NCBI GenBank assembly: GCA_017309115.1
Contig: JAFLEF010000004.1
Span: 1-64,000, forward strand
Reading direction: 5' to 3'
DNA length: 64,000 bases
Source of the DNA: Verrucomicrobiota bacterium
Lineage (GTDB): Bacteria; Verrucomicrobiota; Verrucomicrobiia; Limisphaerales; UBA9464
The position numbers were made by a program, and so were the translations under genes. Of the stretch, positions 36,523 through 44,499 are shown one piece after another; within the stretch, counting starts at the first letter, position 1, and each line of letters begins with the position of its first letter. Under the pieces are notes generated by a model. That model was not told where the DNA came from. It did no database searches and saw nothing but the letters and a program-made list of their open reading frames with translations.

Positions 36523-36789
36523 ATGAAACCTTCGACACTCAGAATCCTTGTCTTCACCCTTTGCATCCTAATCGGAACGCTCTTCTTCTCGTTCGGCGGG
36601 CCGTTGTGGGACGTATTTGTTATTGGCATCTCGCCCATTCTGCTTGCAGTTACGTGGCTCACGGAGCTTGAGCTAGGCCGCAAATCAACCTCAGGCTTTT
36701 CCACCGAGAACCGACGAACCTCCTCGAGCGCCTCAGTTCATCGGAAGCTGGATTCGCAGCTACCGCCCGATTCCGTGGGCGGTCGATGA
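36523..36789 (+). CDS. cassette protein, two-helix membrane protein
   Basis: The 88 residues have hydrophobic segments at about 7-26 and 28-47, then a polar tail. The last ~25 residues (from NRRTSSSASVHRKLDSQL) are encoded by the attC-like site, so the tail is unlikely to be functional. No family is recognised. The ATG at 36523 is chosen because the frame before it is not protein-like. Confidence 0.55.
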   Translation: MKPSTLRILVFTLCILIGTLFFSFGGPLWDVFVIGISPILLAVTWLTELELGRKSTSGFSTENRRTSSSASVHRKLDSQLPPDSVGGR

Positions 36790-36804
36790 GCTCGGATGTT
36801 AGCT
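36700..36804 (+). repeat. attC-like site 1 (alpha type, degenerate)
   Basis: The right half is typical (GATTCGCAGC, GGGCGGTCGATGAGCTCGGATGTTAGC). The crossover core GTTAGCT is at 36798-36804. The left inverse core is not clear, so the 5' limit is approximate. Confidence 0.5.
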
Positions 36805-36807
36805 GCC

Positions 36808-37260
36808 ATGCTCTGCGCCAAATGTCATCAAAATGAAGCCACGATTCATTTCACCACTGTCGTGGATGGCGCTGAGGAGGAGTCCGTTCACCTGTGCGAG
36901 GATTGTGCTCCACCCACCGGGTTTGATTTGAACATGCTCGACCAGGAGCAAATCGAGGCGCTATCGCTCGTCGGGAAGAAGTGCGAGTTCTGCGGGCGAG
37001 AGGCATTCTCTGGAGAAATGCGCGCAGGCGGCGGCTCTATCAATTGGTGTTTCGACTGTGGTCTGGAGTTCGGCGTCATCTTCAGGGAACTGCTCCTTGC
37101 CGAGCGGCCTGAGTCGTTGCAGCGAACCAAAGACGACCGTTCATTCTTGTCATTCTGCTCCGACCCTGGACTTCTATTATGGTCAGCGTCAGCGAGCCAG
37201 AGAGCGACGAAGACACTGAAAGAGAGGAGACAACAAGATGATCGTGACAAAAGCAGCTAA
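36808..37260 (+). CDS. cassette protein with McsA-like zinc-binding motif
   Basis: The 150-residue product starts MLCAKCHQNEATIHFTTV and has LCEDCAP, the paired CxxC zinc motif found at the N-terminus of McsA-type and related proteins. A second pair is CEFC ... CFDC (about 64-84). The C-terminal 40 residues are low complexity. Its stop lies in the inverse core of the next attC, as is usual for cassettes. A regulatory or chaperone-adaptor role is possible but unproven. Confidence 0.7.
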   Translation: MLCAKCHQNEATIHFTTVVDGAEEESVHLCEDCAPPTGFDLNMLDQEQIEALSLVGKKCEFCGREAFSGEMRAGGGSINWCFDCGLEFGVIFRELLLAERPESLQRTKDDRSFLSFCSDPGLLLWSASASQRATKTLKERRQQDDRDKSS

Positions 37261-37355
37261 GATCGCTGCACACGAACCGCCGCTCGTCGTTTCGATTTCG
37301 AAGACACCGACTCGTCGGATTCGCTGGCGGCGGTCGGTGAGCTGTGACGTTAGCC
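37254..37355 (+). repeat. attC-like site 2 (alpha type)
   Basis: The inverse core is GCAGCTAAG, the left arm CACACGAACCGCC, the right arm GGCGGTCGGTGAGC, and the crossover core GTTAGCC is at 37349-37355. GCAGCTAA matches, in reverse complement, the first bases of its own cassette (TTAGCTGC at 36799). Confidence 0.75.
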
Positions 37356-37359
37356 GATC

Positions 37360-37788
37360 ATGAACATCTGCCGTCGAGTCCTATTGATCACGTTCCTCGT
37401 GGCGACGTTGATTTTGGCTGCATTTGCATCTCGCCACATTGTTGGTCCACGAATTGTTGCTCGAAGCGTCTCGCCTGACGGGACAGAAATGTGCATTGTC
37501 CAACAGTTCAATTGGGGACCGGAGGCGTTTACGACCAGTTTCGTTTATCGGCGGCCAGGCAAGCAGTGGGGTTGGTTCTATTATGATCACGAGGACTGGT
37601 ACTGGCGGAGCGGGACTGTCGTTCTCGACACCAACGCATCGACAGCTACATTCCATCGTCATGGCAAGCCGACCGTCCGATTCGACTGGATGACGGAGTC
37701 TTACTTCCGTTTTTCCGATCGGACCTTGACCGGAGCGCAGCGATCACTGCCGATCGGATGGTCGCCAGTGGAGTCAGTTTATCAATGA
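37360..37788 (+). CDS. cassette protein, membrane-anchored
   Basis: The 142 residues have an N-terminal anchor or signal (RRVLLITFLVATLILAAFA, residues 5-23), then an exported domain rich in aromatic residues (YRRPGKQWGWFYYDHEDWYW). No family is recognised. It starts 5 bases after the crossover core and ends just before the next inverse core, exactly filling one cassette. Confidence 0.65.
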   Translation: MNICRRVLLITFLVATLILAAFASRHIVGPRIVARSVSPDGTEMCIVQQFNWGPEAFTTSFVYRRPGKQWGWFYYDHEDWYWRSGTVVLDTNASTATFHRHGKPTVRFDWMTESYFRFSDRTLTGAQRSLPIGWSPVESVYQ

Positions 37789-37789
37789 A

Positions 37790-37885
37790 TCGGCTAACAC
37801 AACCGGATGCAGTGAACCCCGCGATTGCGTCTCGAATGCAGTTCAAACACCGCCGGCGCAGGGTCACTGATCCGGAGCGTTCGGC
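37790..37885 (+). repeat. attC-like site 3 (gamma type)
   Basis: The inverse core is GGCTAAC (37792-37798) and the crossover core GTTCGGC (37879-37885). The arms CCGGATGCAGTGAACCCCGCG and CGCAGGGTCACTGATCCGG pair with only small bulges, making this the best-folding site of the array. Confidence 0.8.
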
Positions 37886-37912
37886 GGAGATCGAGCAAAG
37901 ACCCAACGCAAG

Positions 37913-39103
37913 ATGAAATCAAAAGTCCTCGTGATAAAACTTTTGTTTCTGGCGGCAATCGTGATTCCCCATCCGGGAATTGCAGGCGAACCATTGGGGG
38001 CAATGCCGGACTTGCCTGGGGTAAGCATCGGCAGAGCCAACGCCTACTGGATCGCTCCTTATGTCAAGATTTCGGAAGTAGGGTTCGGCGAGAAAGGGAC
38101 TACGACGGCCACATGGTTTACTGACGACGGAGGGGAAAGGACAATAGGCGTGGTCGACTTCCAACCGGGTTTCGTTACTGCGCGTGAGAACGACCAGGAG
38201 GTCATTCTTGGAGTAAACGAGGCTTGGAGGATTGTACTTCCCAAGAATCCCGGGCCTGCGGACTACATCACTTCCACCTCGGACAGTCGCACTTTCGTTT
38301 ACCAATTCCACCCGGAACCCGGACAGATTGCCCTTGACGTATATGTTCACGGGAGACTAGCCAAAACATCAGGTCCGTTCTTTCAATACAACGCGGAGGG
38401 AGTGAAACTGAGCAAAGATGGATCGGCAGCAATGCTCATCTGGAAAGAAGCTGCAAAGACAACTCCTCAAGTAATGGTTCTAAACTCCAGTGGAAGCCTC
38501 CAATTCCGGGCAGATTGCGACGATCCCGGTTACTCCCCCATCGCGGCACCTGATGGTGTAGGGGCGGTTCTGCGTCCGATCGCAGGAGAAAATACGTTCG
38601 TTTTCTATACGCGAGAGGGCAAGATGCGATCATTCGAGGTGAGTCCAAACCCTCGTTGTGTGGGCTGGGTGCCGGGAACTCTAAGGTCTCTGTTCTCCAC
38701 GAATCTCGAGTACAAACACCGTTACCACCTGATTGATTGGGACACAGGCAAGAGGCTCTGGGATATTCCTTGCCCAGCAAACGGTCATGCTCTGGGAATT
38801 GCCATAACATCTAAGTTTATCATCTTTTCCGTCGCCGAATTTTACAATGGAGGTCCTTGGCGGGGCGCATCTTGGTTGATTCACAACAACGAAAGGGAGT
38901 GGATCCGGAGTTTCTATGCAGTCAGCATTGACAACGGGAAAGTAATCTCTCGTTGGCAAGCGCCATTTCCACGTCGGCTTTCCGATGATGACCGGGAGCG
39001 TTTCGTCCAGCTTGGAAAGAGACTGTATTACGTCACTTCTCGCGAATTTGTAGAGTTATCAGAAGACGACATAATCTTTGGGAAAAGTGGATGGAAACAT
39101 TGA
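37913..39103 (+). CDS. cassette protein, secreted propeller-like
   Basis: The 396 residues have a signal peptide (VIKLLFLAAIVIPHPGIAG, cleavage near 25). The mature part has repeated beta-strand phrases with aromatic and Asp turns (YHLIDWDTGKRLWDIP, FYAVSIDNGKVISRW), as in WD/PQQ-like propellers. The strand pattern is inferred; no named family is certain. At 1.2 kb it is the largest single-gene cassette here. Confidence 0.7.
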   Translation: MKSKVLVIKLLFLAAIVIPHPGIAGEPLGAMPDLPGVSIGRANAYWIAPYVKISEVGFGEKGTTTATWFTDDGGERTIGVVDFQPGFVTARENDQEVILGVNEAWRIVLPKNPGPADYITSTSDSRTFVYQFHPEPGQIALDVYVHGRLAKTSGPFFQYNAEGVKLSKDGSAAMLIWKEAAKTTPQVMVLNSSGSLQFRADCDDPGYSPIAAPDGVGAVLRPIAGENTFVFYTREGKMRSFEVSPNPRCVGWVPGTLRSLFSTNLEYKHRYHLIDWDTGKRLWDIPCPANGHALGIAITSKFIIFSVAEFYNGGPWRGASWLIHNNEREWIRSFYAVSIDNGKVISRWQAPFPRRLSDDDRERFVQLGKRLYYVTSREFVELSEDDIIFGKSGWKH

Positions 39104-39189
39104 ACCTAGTCGAATGGAAGCCAGCCGCGCCGCTTGGAGAATTCAACGTCATCGGAGGCTGGCTCCCTTCGCTGACCTCTGCGTTAGCC
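39098..39189 (+). repeat. attC-like site 4 (beta type)
   Basis: The left arm GGAAGCCAGCC pairs with the right arm GGCTGGCTCCC. The crossover core is GTTAGCC (39183-39189). The inverse core is TTGAACC, matching the GTTC start of its cassette. Confidence 0.7.
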
Positions 39190-39194
39190 AAAAT

Positions 39195-39644
39195 ATGCGA
39201 ACGCTCCCGGTTTTTATTGCGCTAGCTGCACTCATATCGGGGCTTACCGGATGCGTCTACCCTCTCACGCGAGAACGCACAGGGGAAGTCGGTTCTAGAG
39301 CCCAAGCTTTTGTTCAGTATGGCCTCGACCGTCGTGCCGAGGCCTATCTTGTTTGTGTATACCATGCAGAGATGACCGGAAGTGCGAAGAACGAGGTGGA
39401 GATACGGGCGACGGTCGTTGATCGCATCAAAGGACCGAAGCAGGTCGGTGAGAGCTTGTCTTTCAAACGAGTGTCGGATTCTGGAGATTGGGACTTGACC
39501 GCCCTGCGTGGAAAGCTGCTTTACATATTTCTTGACCAGGACGAAGACGGTCAAATAGGCGTCGATAGCCAAGACCCGGGTGCGGTTTATGAATTCGCGG
39601 TCGAACTCCAGACAATTGTCGGGATGTACAAAAGGGAAGGCTAA
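39195..39644 (+). CDS. cassette lipoprotein
   Basis: The 149 residues begin with a lipoprotein signal whose lipobox LTGC gives Cys at about residue 19. The mature domain contains VVDRIKGPKQVGESLSF and YIFLDQDEDGQIGVDSQDPG, the latter with a calcium-loop look. The first part suits a beta-sandwich. The family is unknown. Its start follows the core of attC site 4 by 5 bases. Confidence 0.7.
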   Translation: MRTLPVFIALAALISGLTGCVYPLTRERTGEVGSRAQAFVQYGLDRRAEAYLVCVYHAEMTGSAKNEVEIRATVVDRIKGPKQVGESLSFKRVSDSGDWDLTALRGKLLYIFLDQDEDGQIGVDSQDPGAVYEFAVELQTIVGMYKREG

Positions 39645-39781
39645 CAATCGGATGCACACGTACCGCCGCCCATCGTCTCGATTTTGGGTTCGCCAATTCA
39701 CCGGAGGCTCGATTCGCTGCCAGCGCCCGGTTCCAGCGGCGGTCGGTGAGCTTGGCTCTGGCCACCGCGGATACGTTATGC
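39638..39781 (+). repeat. attC-like site 5 (alpha type)
   Basis: The inverse core is GGCTAAC (39639-39645), which is the reverse complement of the start of its cassette. The arms are CACGTACCGCCGCC and GCGGCGGTCGGTGAGC. The crossover core is GTTATGC (39775-39781), overlapping the next start codon. Confidence 0.75.
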
Positions 39782-40251
39782 GCATTCCAACGATCGTATT
39801 CGCAGTGGTAAGCATCACTCTCCTCGGCTGCCTGGCGAGACCTTCGCGACACATTTCTCAGTCACCTGCCCTTTTGTTCAAGGAAATCGCGAGAGAAGCC
39901 CTGGTTGGCTATAACTATAGAGTAGCTAGCGAGAACTCTAGCATGGTAGCTGTCCTAGAAGTTCTGCCATCAAGGGAAGTCAATGTGCCAATCGAAATCG
40001 ATATCGAGCGGATCCCTGCTAGGACCAACGCGGTTGAGTGGGTTTTAGACGAGACTTCCAAAAATGTTTGTAAACTAGCTGAAATTTCCAGGCGAGGCTC
40101 GGCCACGGTGATTGCCTGCCCAAGAAGCTATTATCAAATAGTCCAAGGACGAGTCTTGATCAGAATTCGATCTCCGTTTGAAATACCCGATGAGTGGATT
40201 AGTAGCTTAATCGGAAGCTTTGTGAGGTCTTTGGCGAGCCATTCCAATTAA
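39778..40251 (+). CDS. cassette lipoprotein
   Basis: The 157 residues start with a lipoprotein signal, TIVFAVVSITLLGC (Cys18). The mature part contains VLEVLPSREVNVPIEIDIERIP and ends with helix WISSLIGSFVRSL. The family is not recognised. DNA here is more AT-rich than its neighbours. The start ATG shares bases with the crossover core of attC site 5. Confidence 0.65.
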   Translation: MRIPTIVFAVVSITLLGCLARPSRHISQSPALLFKEIAREALVGYNYRVASENSSMVAVLEVLPSREVNVPIEIDIERIPARTNAVEWVLDETSKNVCKLAEISRRGSATVIACPRSYYQIVQGRVLIRIRSPFEIPDEWISSLIGSFVRSLASHSN

Positions 40252-40358
40252 CAGACTACTTTTGGTTCTATTGGCTGGTAACCAATGGGCCAACGACTGG
40301 CAAGATAGAGACAGAAAACCCAATGAACAGAGCATTTGCGGTTTCCGCTACACTAGCC

Positions 40359-40545
40359 GGCAGGCGTATATCGAATCAAAACTCAGTTCATCATGAACAA
40401 GTTACGAACAAGAGGACGGTCGGATCTGGCGAACCGGAGGGCGCCCTTCCGACGACAGGTGTGTTGATGGCAAACAACTTGCACCGAACCAAGTGACACC
40501 ACTCCTCAATCCTGAAGTACGACTGGCAGTCGTCGATTAAACGTT
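40359..40545 (+). repeat. long array repeat, copy R1
   Basis: This ~190-bp unit begins GGCAGGCGTATATCG, contains TCATCATGAACAA and GAACCGGAGGGCG, and ends TACGACTGGCAGTCGTCGATTAAACGTT. Copy R2 at 43,393-43,590 is similar throughout. Identity stops exactly at GTT, the integron crossover triplet, so it behaves as an unusually long attC-like site. Confidence 0.7.
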
Positions 40546-40562
40546 ATTAGGCGGCTCACGCC

Positions 40563-40871
40563 ATGGACATTTTAATCCGTCATCCCGTCCTTGCTCTTTT
40601 GCCGGCAGTGCTGTTCGTCGCCGCTTACGTTCAGCTTCGCGTCCGGAGTGGGAGAGGGTTTCTTTTCAGTCGGTTTGTCGTTCTTGCCGCTGGCTGTTTC
40701 TGGCTGCTTTACTCGCTTTACGAATTCGGAGTGCAGCGCGAGTTGAAGCCAGACGGTGTACCGATTCGCGTCGACCTCGCTGTTGTTTACCCGGCCCTTA
40801 TCCTGATCACGGCAGCCGGTTTCACCGCTTACGTGTTTGCCTTTCGGCGGCGGATTGGTCAGAGCTTGTAG
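40563..40871 (+). CDS. cassette membrane protein
   Basis: The 102 residues form three hydrophobic helices (about 9-24, 35-52 and 72-91) joined by basic loops. It is a small integral membrane protein with no known family. It starts 19 bases after the GTT that ends repeat R1. Confidence 0.65.
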   Translation: MDILIRHPVLALLPAVLFVAAYVQLRVRSGRGFLFSRFVVLAAGCFWLLYSLYEFGVQRELKPDGVPIRVDLAVVYPALILITAAGFTAYVFAFRRRIGQSL

Positions 40872-40879
40872 AGTGAGAA

Positions 40880-41010
40880 CGCCGCCTAGCACAGTTCGCT
40901 CCACACGAACCACCGCTGCCCGTTTCGACTTCGAGCGCACGGGTTCCCGGACCCTGGATTCGCTGCCAGTGCCCGGCTCTGGCGGCGGTTGGTGAGCTCT
41001 GGCGTTCAAG
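40880..41010 (+). repeat. attC-like site 6 (alpha type)
   Basis: The inverse core is GCCGCCTAGC, the reverse complement of its cassette start (TTAGGCGGC near 40547). The arms are CACACGAACCACCGC and GCGGCGGTTGGTGAGC, and the crossover core is GTTCAAG (41004-41010). Confidence 0.75.
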
Positions 41011-41013
41011 CAA

Positions 41014-41796
41014 ATGAAGGCACTTCCACATCTCGTTCGTCGATGGTGGGTGGGCTTGGTTTCCGTTCTTCTGTTCGTATTCGTCCTTTTGGTGATGATC
41101 TCGCCAACTCCGAACAGCGGGCCATCAACGACTTCGCTCGAGAAGACAAGATCAGAACGGGAAACCGTGTTGCCAGCGGACGACAGATGGCTTTCATCGG
41201 CGTCCGTCCAGGCATTTAAGGTGGTCCCCAGCGAGTTGATTTCTGAGGCGTCGCGCAGGTCGTATAATCCTGCGTCGGTGGAAGAGTTAACGGTGGACCG
41301 CGGCGAGGTCGCACTGACGCTTGCTCCCCCAAGGATTTCTGGACCTGCGCGTCCAGACGATTGGCTTGGGCACGACGCCCGCAAAGTTCCCGACGCCCTA
41401 TGGGGAAAGCATACAATCTCGCCGGGGACCCCATCGTACAAAAACCCATGGACTCAAGTTACCCACTTCTTCGGCCGCTTACGCACTCAGTATACGGGCC
41501 TTAGCCTCCCAGTCGGATCGCCCGTGTCATTGGATTTGGCAATTGCCCTCTATGTGCTCCAGCAAGTTCGACCTCGCCCGTTCACTACTTACTATTCACC
41601 CGGACTTGACGGTTCTACGCGGATAATGCCAATCACCAGAACCAATTCGGGTCAGGTTAGTTCGATTCCCGTCCCACTGCACGTGCTGCTGGCCTCCAAT
41701 GGATTTAGCGTCATCCGTCTCAAACCCGACGTGGTAAAGGTGTTTCCTACAAGCATGGCCCACGTCTACTCAAATGCCCCGATCAATCCGGAGTAA
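41014..41796 (+). CDS. cassette protein homologous to the insert in the symporter
   Basis: The 260 residues have an N-terminal anchor (WWVGLVSVLLFVFVLLVMI, about 11-29) and a long exported part. The C-terminal 90 residues (FTTYYSPGLDGSTRI ... LLASNGFSVIRLKPDVVKVFPTS) match the C-terminal part of the foreign segment in the symporter (FTVYLSPGL ... LLAANGYTLVHIAGDAAKIFRTS). The pattern short-beta, NG, hydrophobic, D-x-KxF resembles the small N-domains of secretins, but I am not certain. Confidence 0.65.
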   Translation: MKALPHLVRRWWVGLVSVLLFVFVLLVMISPTPNSGPSTTSLEKTRSERETVLPADDRWLSSASVQAFKVVPSELISEASRRSYNPASVEELTVDRGEVALTLAPPRISGPARPDDWLGHDARKVPDALWGKHTISPGTPSYKNPWTQVTHFFGRLRTQYTGLSLPVGSPVSLDLAIALYVLQQVRPRPFTTYYSPGLDGSTRIMPITRTNSGQVSSIPVPLHVLLASNGFSVIRLKPDVVKVFPTSMAHVYSNAPINPE

Positions 41797-41911
41797 GAAG
41801 TAGAGCGTGTTGTCCCCGTCCCGACTTCCTCGTAGCCACATCTGCTAGGATCCCATCCACCACATTCCGAAGCGAGTCGGCCATCACCGCCGCCAGTTGT
41901 GGGTCCCTTGC

Positions 41912-42469
41912 CTAAAAGTTAAAGGTCCTGGGTCGTACCTCCACGCGGTCCCCACCTTGCAGCACTAAATCGTTGGCGCGATCCCCGTCCTTCAGAATCC
42001 GTTGAACATCAATTATTTTGATATCCATGTTTCCGTCCGGACCAAGGCGGTGGACGCGTATTCTTCGAAAATCAGCAAACTCGCTTCTGGGTGCGCGGAT
42101 TAGGGCATCAGACAGACGGATTGGTGAGCTGGGGTCGAGGGGGAACTCGGCTTGCATTTCACCGTAAATAAAAATCTTCGGCGGCTGAACGGGGTGAGAG
42201 ACCGTCTGGCCGGAACTCTCCTTGGCTCGTGTGGCCAGAATCTCGCGAATTTCGGCTATCGAGTCCTTTTGGGATTCTTCGAACCGGGTCGATGTCTCCA
42301 AGGCTTTAGCCGCCTGAGCATTAGCTACCTCCAGTCGATCCTGGAGCGAGGCTAGCCTTGTTTGCATCTTTCTGGATTCCAACAATTGGAAAGCGGAAAG
42401 CGTGGTCACGACAACCAAGGACAAAAGGGTAAGGGCGATTGCTACAGGATGAATGCGGAGGGGTTTCAT
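41912..42469 (-). CDS. SLBB-like polysaccharide-export-type protein, antisense in array
   Basis: The 185 residues have one N-terminal membrane helix (IALTLLSLVVVTTLSAF, about 10-26), a coiled coil (30-80) and a domain with IYGEMQAEFPLDPSSPIRLSD, FADFRRIRVHR, DVQRILKDGDRANDLVL and GGDRVEVRP. That run is the SLBB/Wza ligand-binding pattern. It is the only minus-strand gene of the array and needs its own promoter. No polysaccharide operon is nearby. Confidence 0.75.
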   Translation of the reverse strand: MKPLRIHPVAIALTLLSLVVVTTLSAFQLLESRKMQTRLASLQDRLEVANAQAAKALETSTRFEESQKDSIAEIREILATRAKESSGQTVSHPVQPPKIFIYGEMQAEFPLDPSSPIRLSDALIRAPRSEFADFRRIRVHRLGPDGNMDIKIIDVQRILKDGDRANDLVLQGGDRVEVRPRTFNF

Positions 42470-42789
42470 GGAGTTACTGAAGATTTGGATTATTTGGATT
42501 TGACTATCTACTGCGACTAATGGGTAACCAGCCCTCACCCAATGAGGGAAGGAAATTGGGGAGGTACCCAACGCCGTACTGATTCAATTGGCGATAAAGT
42601 GTTCACAAGAGCGCTCACTTTCCTAGCAGGTGACGTCCGGATCACGGTTTCGAGATAGGGCGAGTCACCCTCGACACGAGCTTTCTTTTGGAACTTCCGC
42701 CAGAGTCCCTTCCGCCACACTTCGAAGAGAGTCCGCCAGCTGGGTGGCCAGCGTTGGATCTGTGGGGAGCATGCCGGAGCAGCCGGTTC
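42470..42789. other. 320-bp stretch without a clear gene
   Basis: Only short frames are present. One minus-strand frame (42535-42798) contains GDSPYLETVIRTSPARKVSALV, which may be a fragment, but there is no start or domain. It should contain the promoter of the SLBB-like gene. Confidence 0.35.
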
Positions 42790-43363
42790 CCAAGGCACTA
42801 TGGTCCTTCAACTGAATTCCGGTTCACCGTTCACCTCGAGGACCCAACCGGGGACCTGGCCAGCGTGACCATTCAGGCCTCAATCGGAACCGTGTCCGTG
42901 CCGCTCTTCGTCGGGCAGGTCACCGGACGAGAGGCCGAGGTGGTGTCAGTGTTCAGACTTGGGGACGGAGACTGGAACGTGGTCGCCCGAGTGATGGATC
43001 AAAGCGGGCGAGTGACCGAGGCGGGCCTGTCGGAGATCGGGGGCAGTGGCGCGGTCACCCTCCCGGGTTCACGCCGCCGGCACCACTCAAATGGCCAACC
43101 CGGTAGCCACCCCGCGGGGAGGGCTTTATGACGCCCGCCCGGACGTGGTCCTCACCTGTTCCTCGGCTGGCTCAGAGATCCGTTACTGCGTGGCGGCATT
43201 GGGAGCGATACCGGGCACCTACTCGGTTTATTCGGCACCGATCAGCATGCCGCTCAATCACACCCTCCATGCCTATGCCGTTGACGTCGTGGGGAGTGCC
43301 GAATCGTCGGAGGTGATCCGGCATGACTACCGCCGGGTGCCGTACACGGAAAGTGGCCATTAA
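42790..43363 (+). pseudogene. Ig-like plus CHB_HEX-like gene remnant, copy 2
   Basis: One frame reads an Ig-like domain (FRFTVHLEDPTGDLASVTIQ ... GDWNVVARVMDQSGRV). Near 43,070 the coding look passes to another frame, starting TTQMANPVATPRGG and running to YAVDVVGSAESSEVI. The second part duplicates 36,058-36,341. A frameshift and lack of a proper start indicate a broken 3' end of a larger secreted-protein gene. Confidence 0.6.
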
Positions 43364-43392
43364 AGGGTTTTCGACTTTCAAAATACGAACCA

Positions 43393-43590
43393 GCAGGCGT
43401 ATATCGGACCAGAAATCAGGTCATCATGAACAACTTACGAACAGGAAGACGGTTCGTACTGGCGTGCGCGATATACGAACCGGAGGGCGGACTTCCTACT
43501 GGGGGTGTCCTGATGGCGAGAAACTTCCAGCGAATCCCATGACGCCACCTACAATCTCGATATACGACTGGCAGTCGTAGATTAAACGTT
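43393..43590 (+). repeat. long array repeat, copy R2
   Basis: This is the second copy of the ~190-bp unit, starting GCAGGCGTATATCGG and ending TACGACTGGCAGTCGTAGATTAAACGTT. It has a ~14-bp insertion (GTGCGCGATATACG region) relative to R1. TACGACTGGCAGTCGTA is a near-perfect 17-bp palindrome. The next cassette begins right after GTT. Confidence 0.7.
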
Positions 43591-43608
43591 TGGCCCAGTG
43601 CATCGCCC

Positions 43609-44067
43609 ATGATTGACCTGAGCACAGCGAGGGAGCGAGTGAAGGACTACCTACTTCGGATGGAAAGGCAGATGAATGCGCTCGGCTCCGCATTGCCAGG
43701 CTACAAGAACCCGAACCACAGGTTGGTCATCCTAAAGGAGTACGATTACGACTTCGGCTGGGTGTTCTCTTACAACACCGAGCAGTATGTTGCTACCGGA
43801 GACAGGAGTTACGCCCTTGCCGGAAACGCGCCGCTCATTGTCGACCGCGCGGACGGGCAGCTTTATGGGACCGGAACCGCGTATCCGCTAGATCACTTTA
43901 TTGCTGAGTATCGGAGGGGCGTGAGACGAAGAGCCGAACAAATCGCTTCACCCGAACCGCCGCTTCACGAATCGGGTTCAAGCGCACCGGTCCATCGGAC
44001 GCTGGATTCGCTGCCAGCGCCCGCACCCCGCGGCAGACGGCGAGCTCTGACGTTGGGCCGTTCATGA
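43609..44067 (+). CDS. cassette YrhB/Imm35-like immunity protein
   Basis: The first ~105 of 152 residues match the YrhB (Imm35) family: a helix, then LVILKEYDYDFGWVFSYNTEQY, YALAGNAPLIVDRADGQLYGTG and YPLDHFIAEYRRG. Such proteins act as immunity factors against contact-dependent or polymorphic toxins. No toxin is adjacent. The last ~45 residues are encoded by the attC site. The stop overlaps the next start (ATGA). Confidence 0.8.
   Translation: MIDLSTARERVKDYLLRMERQMNALGSALPGYKNPNHRLVILKEYDYDFGWVFSYNTEQYVATGDRSYALAGNAPLIVDRADGQLYGTGTAYPLDHFIAEYRRGVRRRAEQIASPEPPLHESGSSAPVHRTLDSLPAPAPRGRRRALTLGRS
43930..44058 (+). repeat. attC-like site 7 (alpha type)
   Basis: The left arm is CACCCGAACCGCCGC, the internal motif GATTCGCTGCCAGCGCCCG, the right arm GGCAGACGGCGAGCTCTGACG, and the crossover core GTTGGGC is at 44052-44058. 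The inverse core CCGAACAA is weak. Confidence 0.7.
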
Positions 44068-44357
44068 GTTTCATCGCCGCCACTCTCTGTTTCGCCATCA
44101 GCGTCGTCGGCCAGTCGGCGATCATTTGGGTTGCCACCAAGCTTGTCCGTCTCGACTGCACATTCCGCGAAGCTGCCATCGTCGCCACTATCTGCAGTTT
44201 CCAGCTCCTCCTCCCGAAGGTCGGCTTCGTGCTTGCCGCAATTGCCTTCTTCACCCTGCTTATCAAGTGGCTCGACGAAGATGTGACCGAGGCCATTCTG
44301 CTTTCCGTCGTGACTTGCCTGCTTCAGATGCTTTTGCTTTGGATGACACTGGGATGA
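44064..44357 (+). CDS. cassette membrane protein
   Basis: The 97 residues are almost all hydrophobic, with probable helices at about 3-25, 36-65 and 75-95. The small charged loop is KWLDEDVTE. No family is recognised. Its ATG overlaps the stop of the previous cassette gene, which reads through the attC, so the two may be translationally coupled. Confidence 0.65.
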   Translation: MSFIAATLCFAISVVGQSAIIWVATKLVRLDCTFREAAIVATICSFQLLLPKVGFVLAAIAFFTLLIKWLDEDVTEAILLSVVTCLLQMLLLWMTLG

Positions 44358-44371
44358 GCACTTCACGCCAA

Positions 44372-44499
44372 CAGCCCAACAAGATCGCTTCACACGAACC
44401 GCCGCTCCTTGTTTCGAGTTCGAACGCGCCGGTTCATCGGGCGCGGGATTCGCTGCCAACGCCCGTTTCCGGGGCGGTCGGTGAGCTCAGGCGTTCGAT
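44372..44499 (+). repeat. attC-like site 8 (alpha type)
   Basis: The inverse core is GCCCAAC (44374-44380), the reverse complement of its cassette start (GTTGGGC). The arms are CACACGAACCGCCGC and GGGGCGGTCGGTGAGC, and the crossover core is GTTCGAT (44493-44499). Confidence 0.8.
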
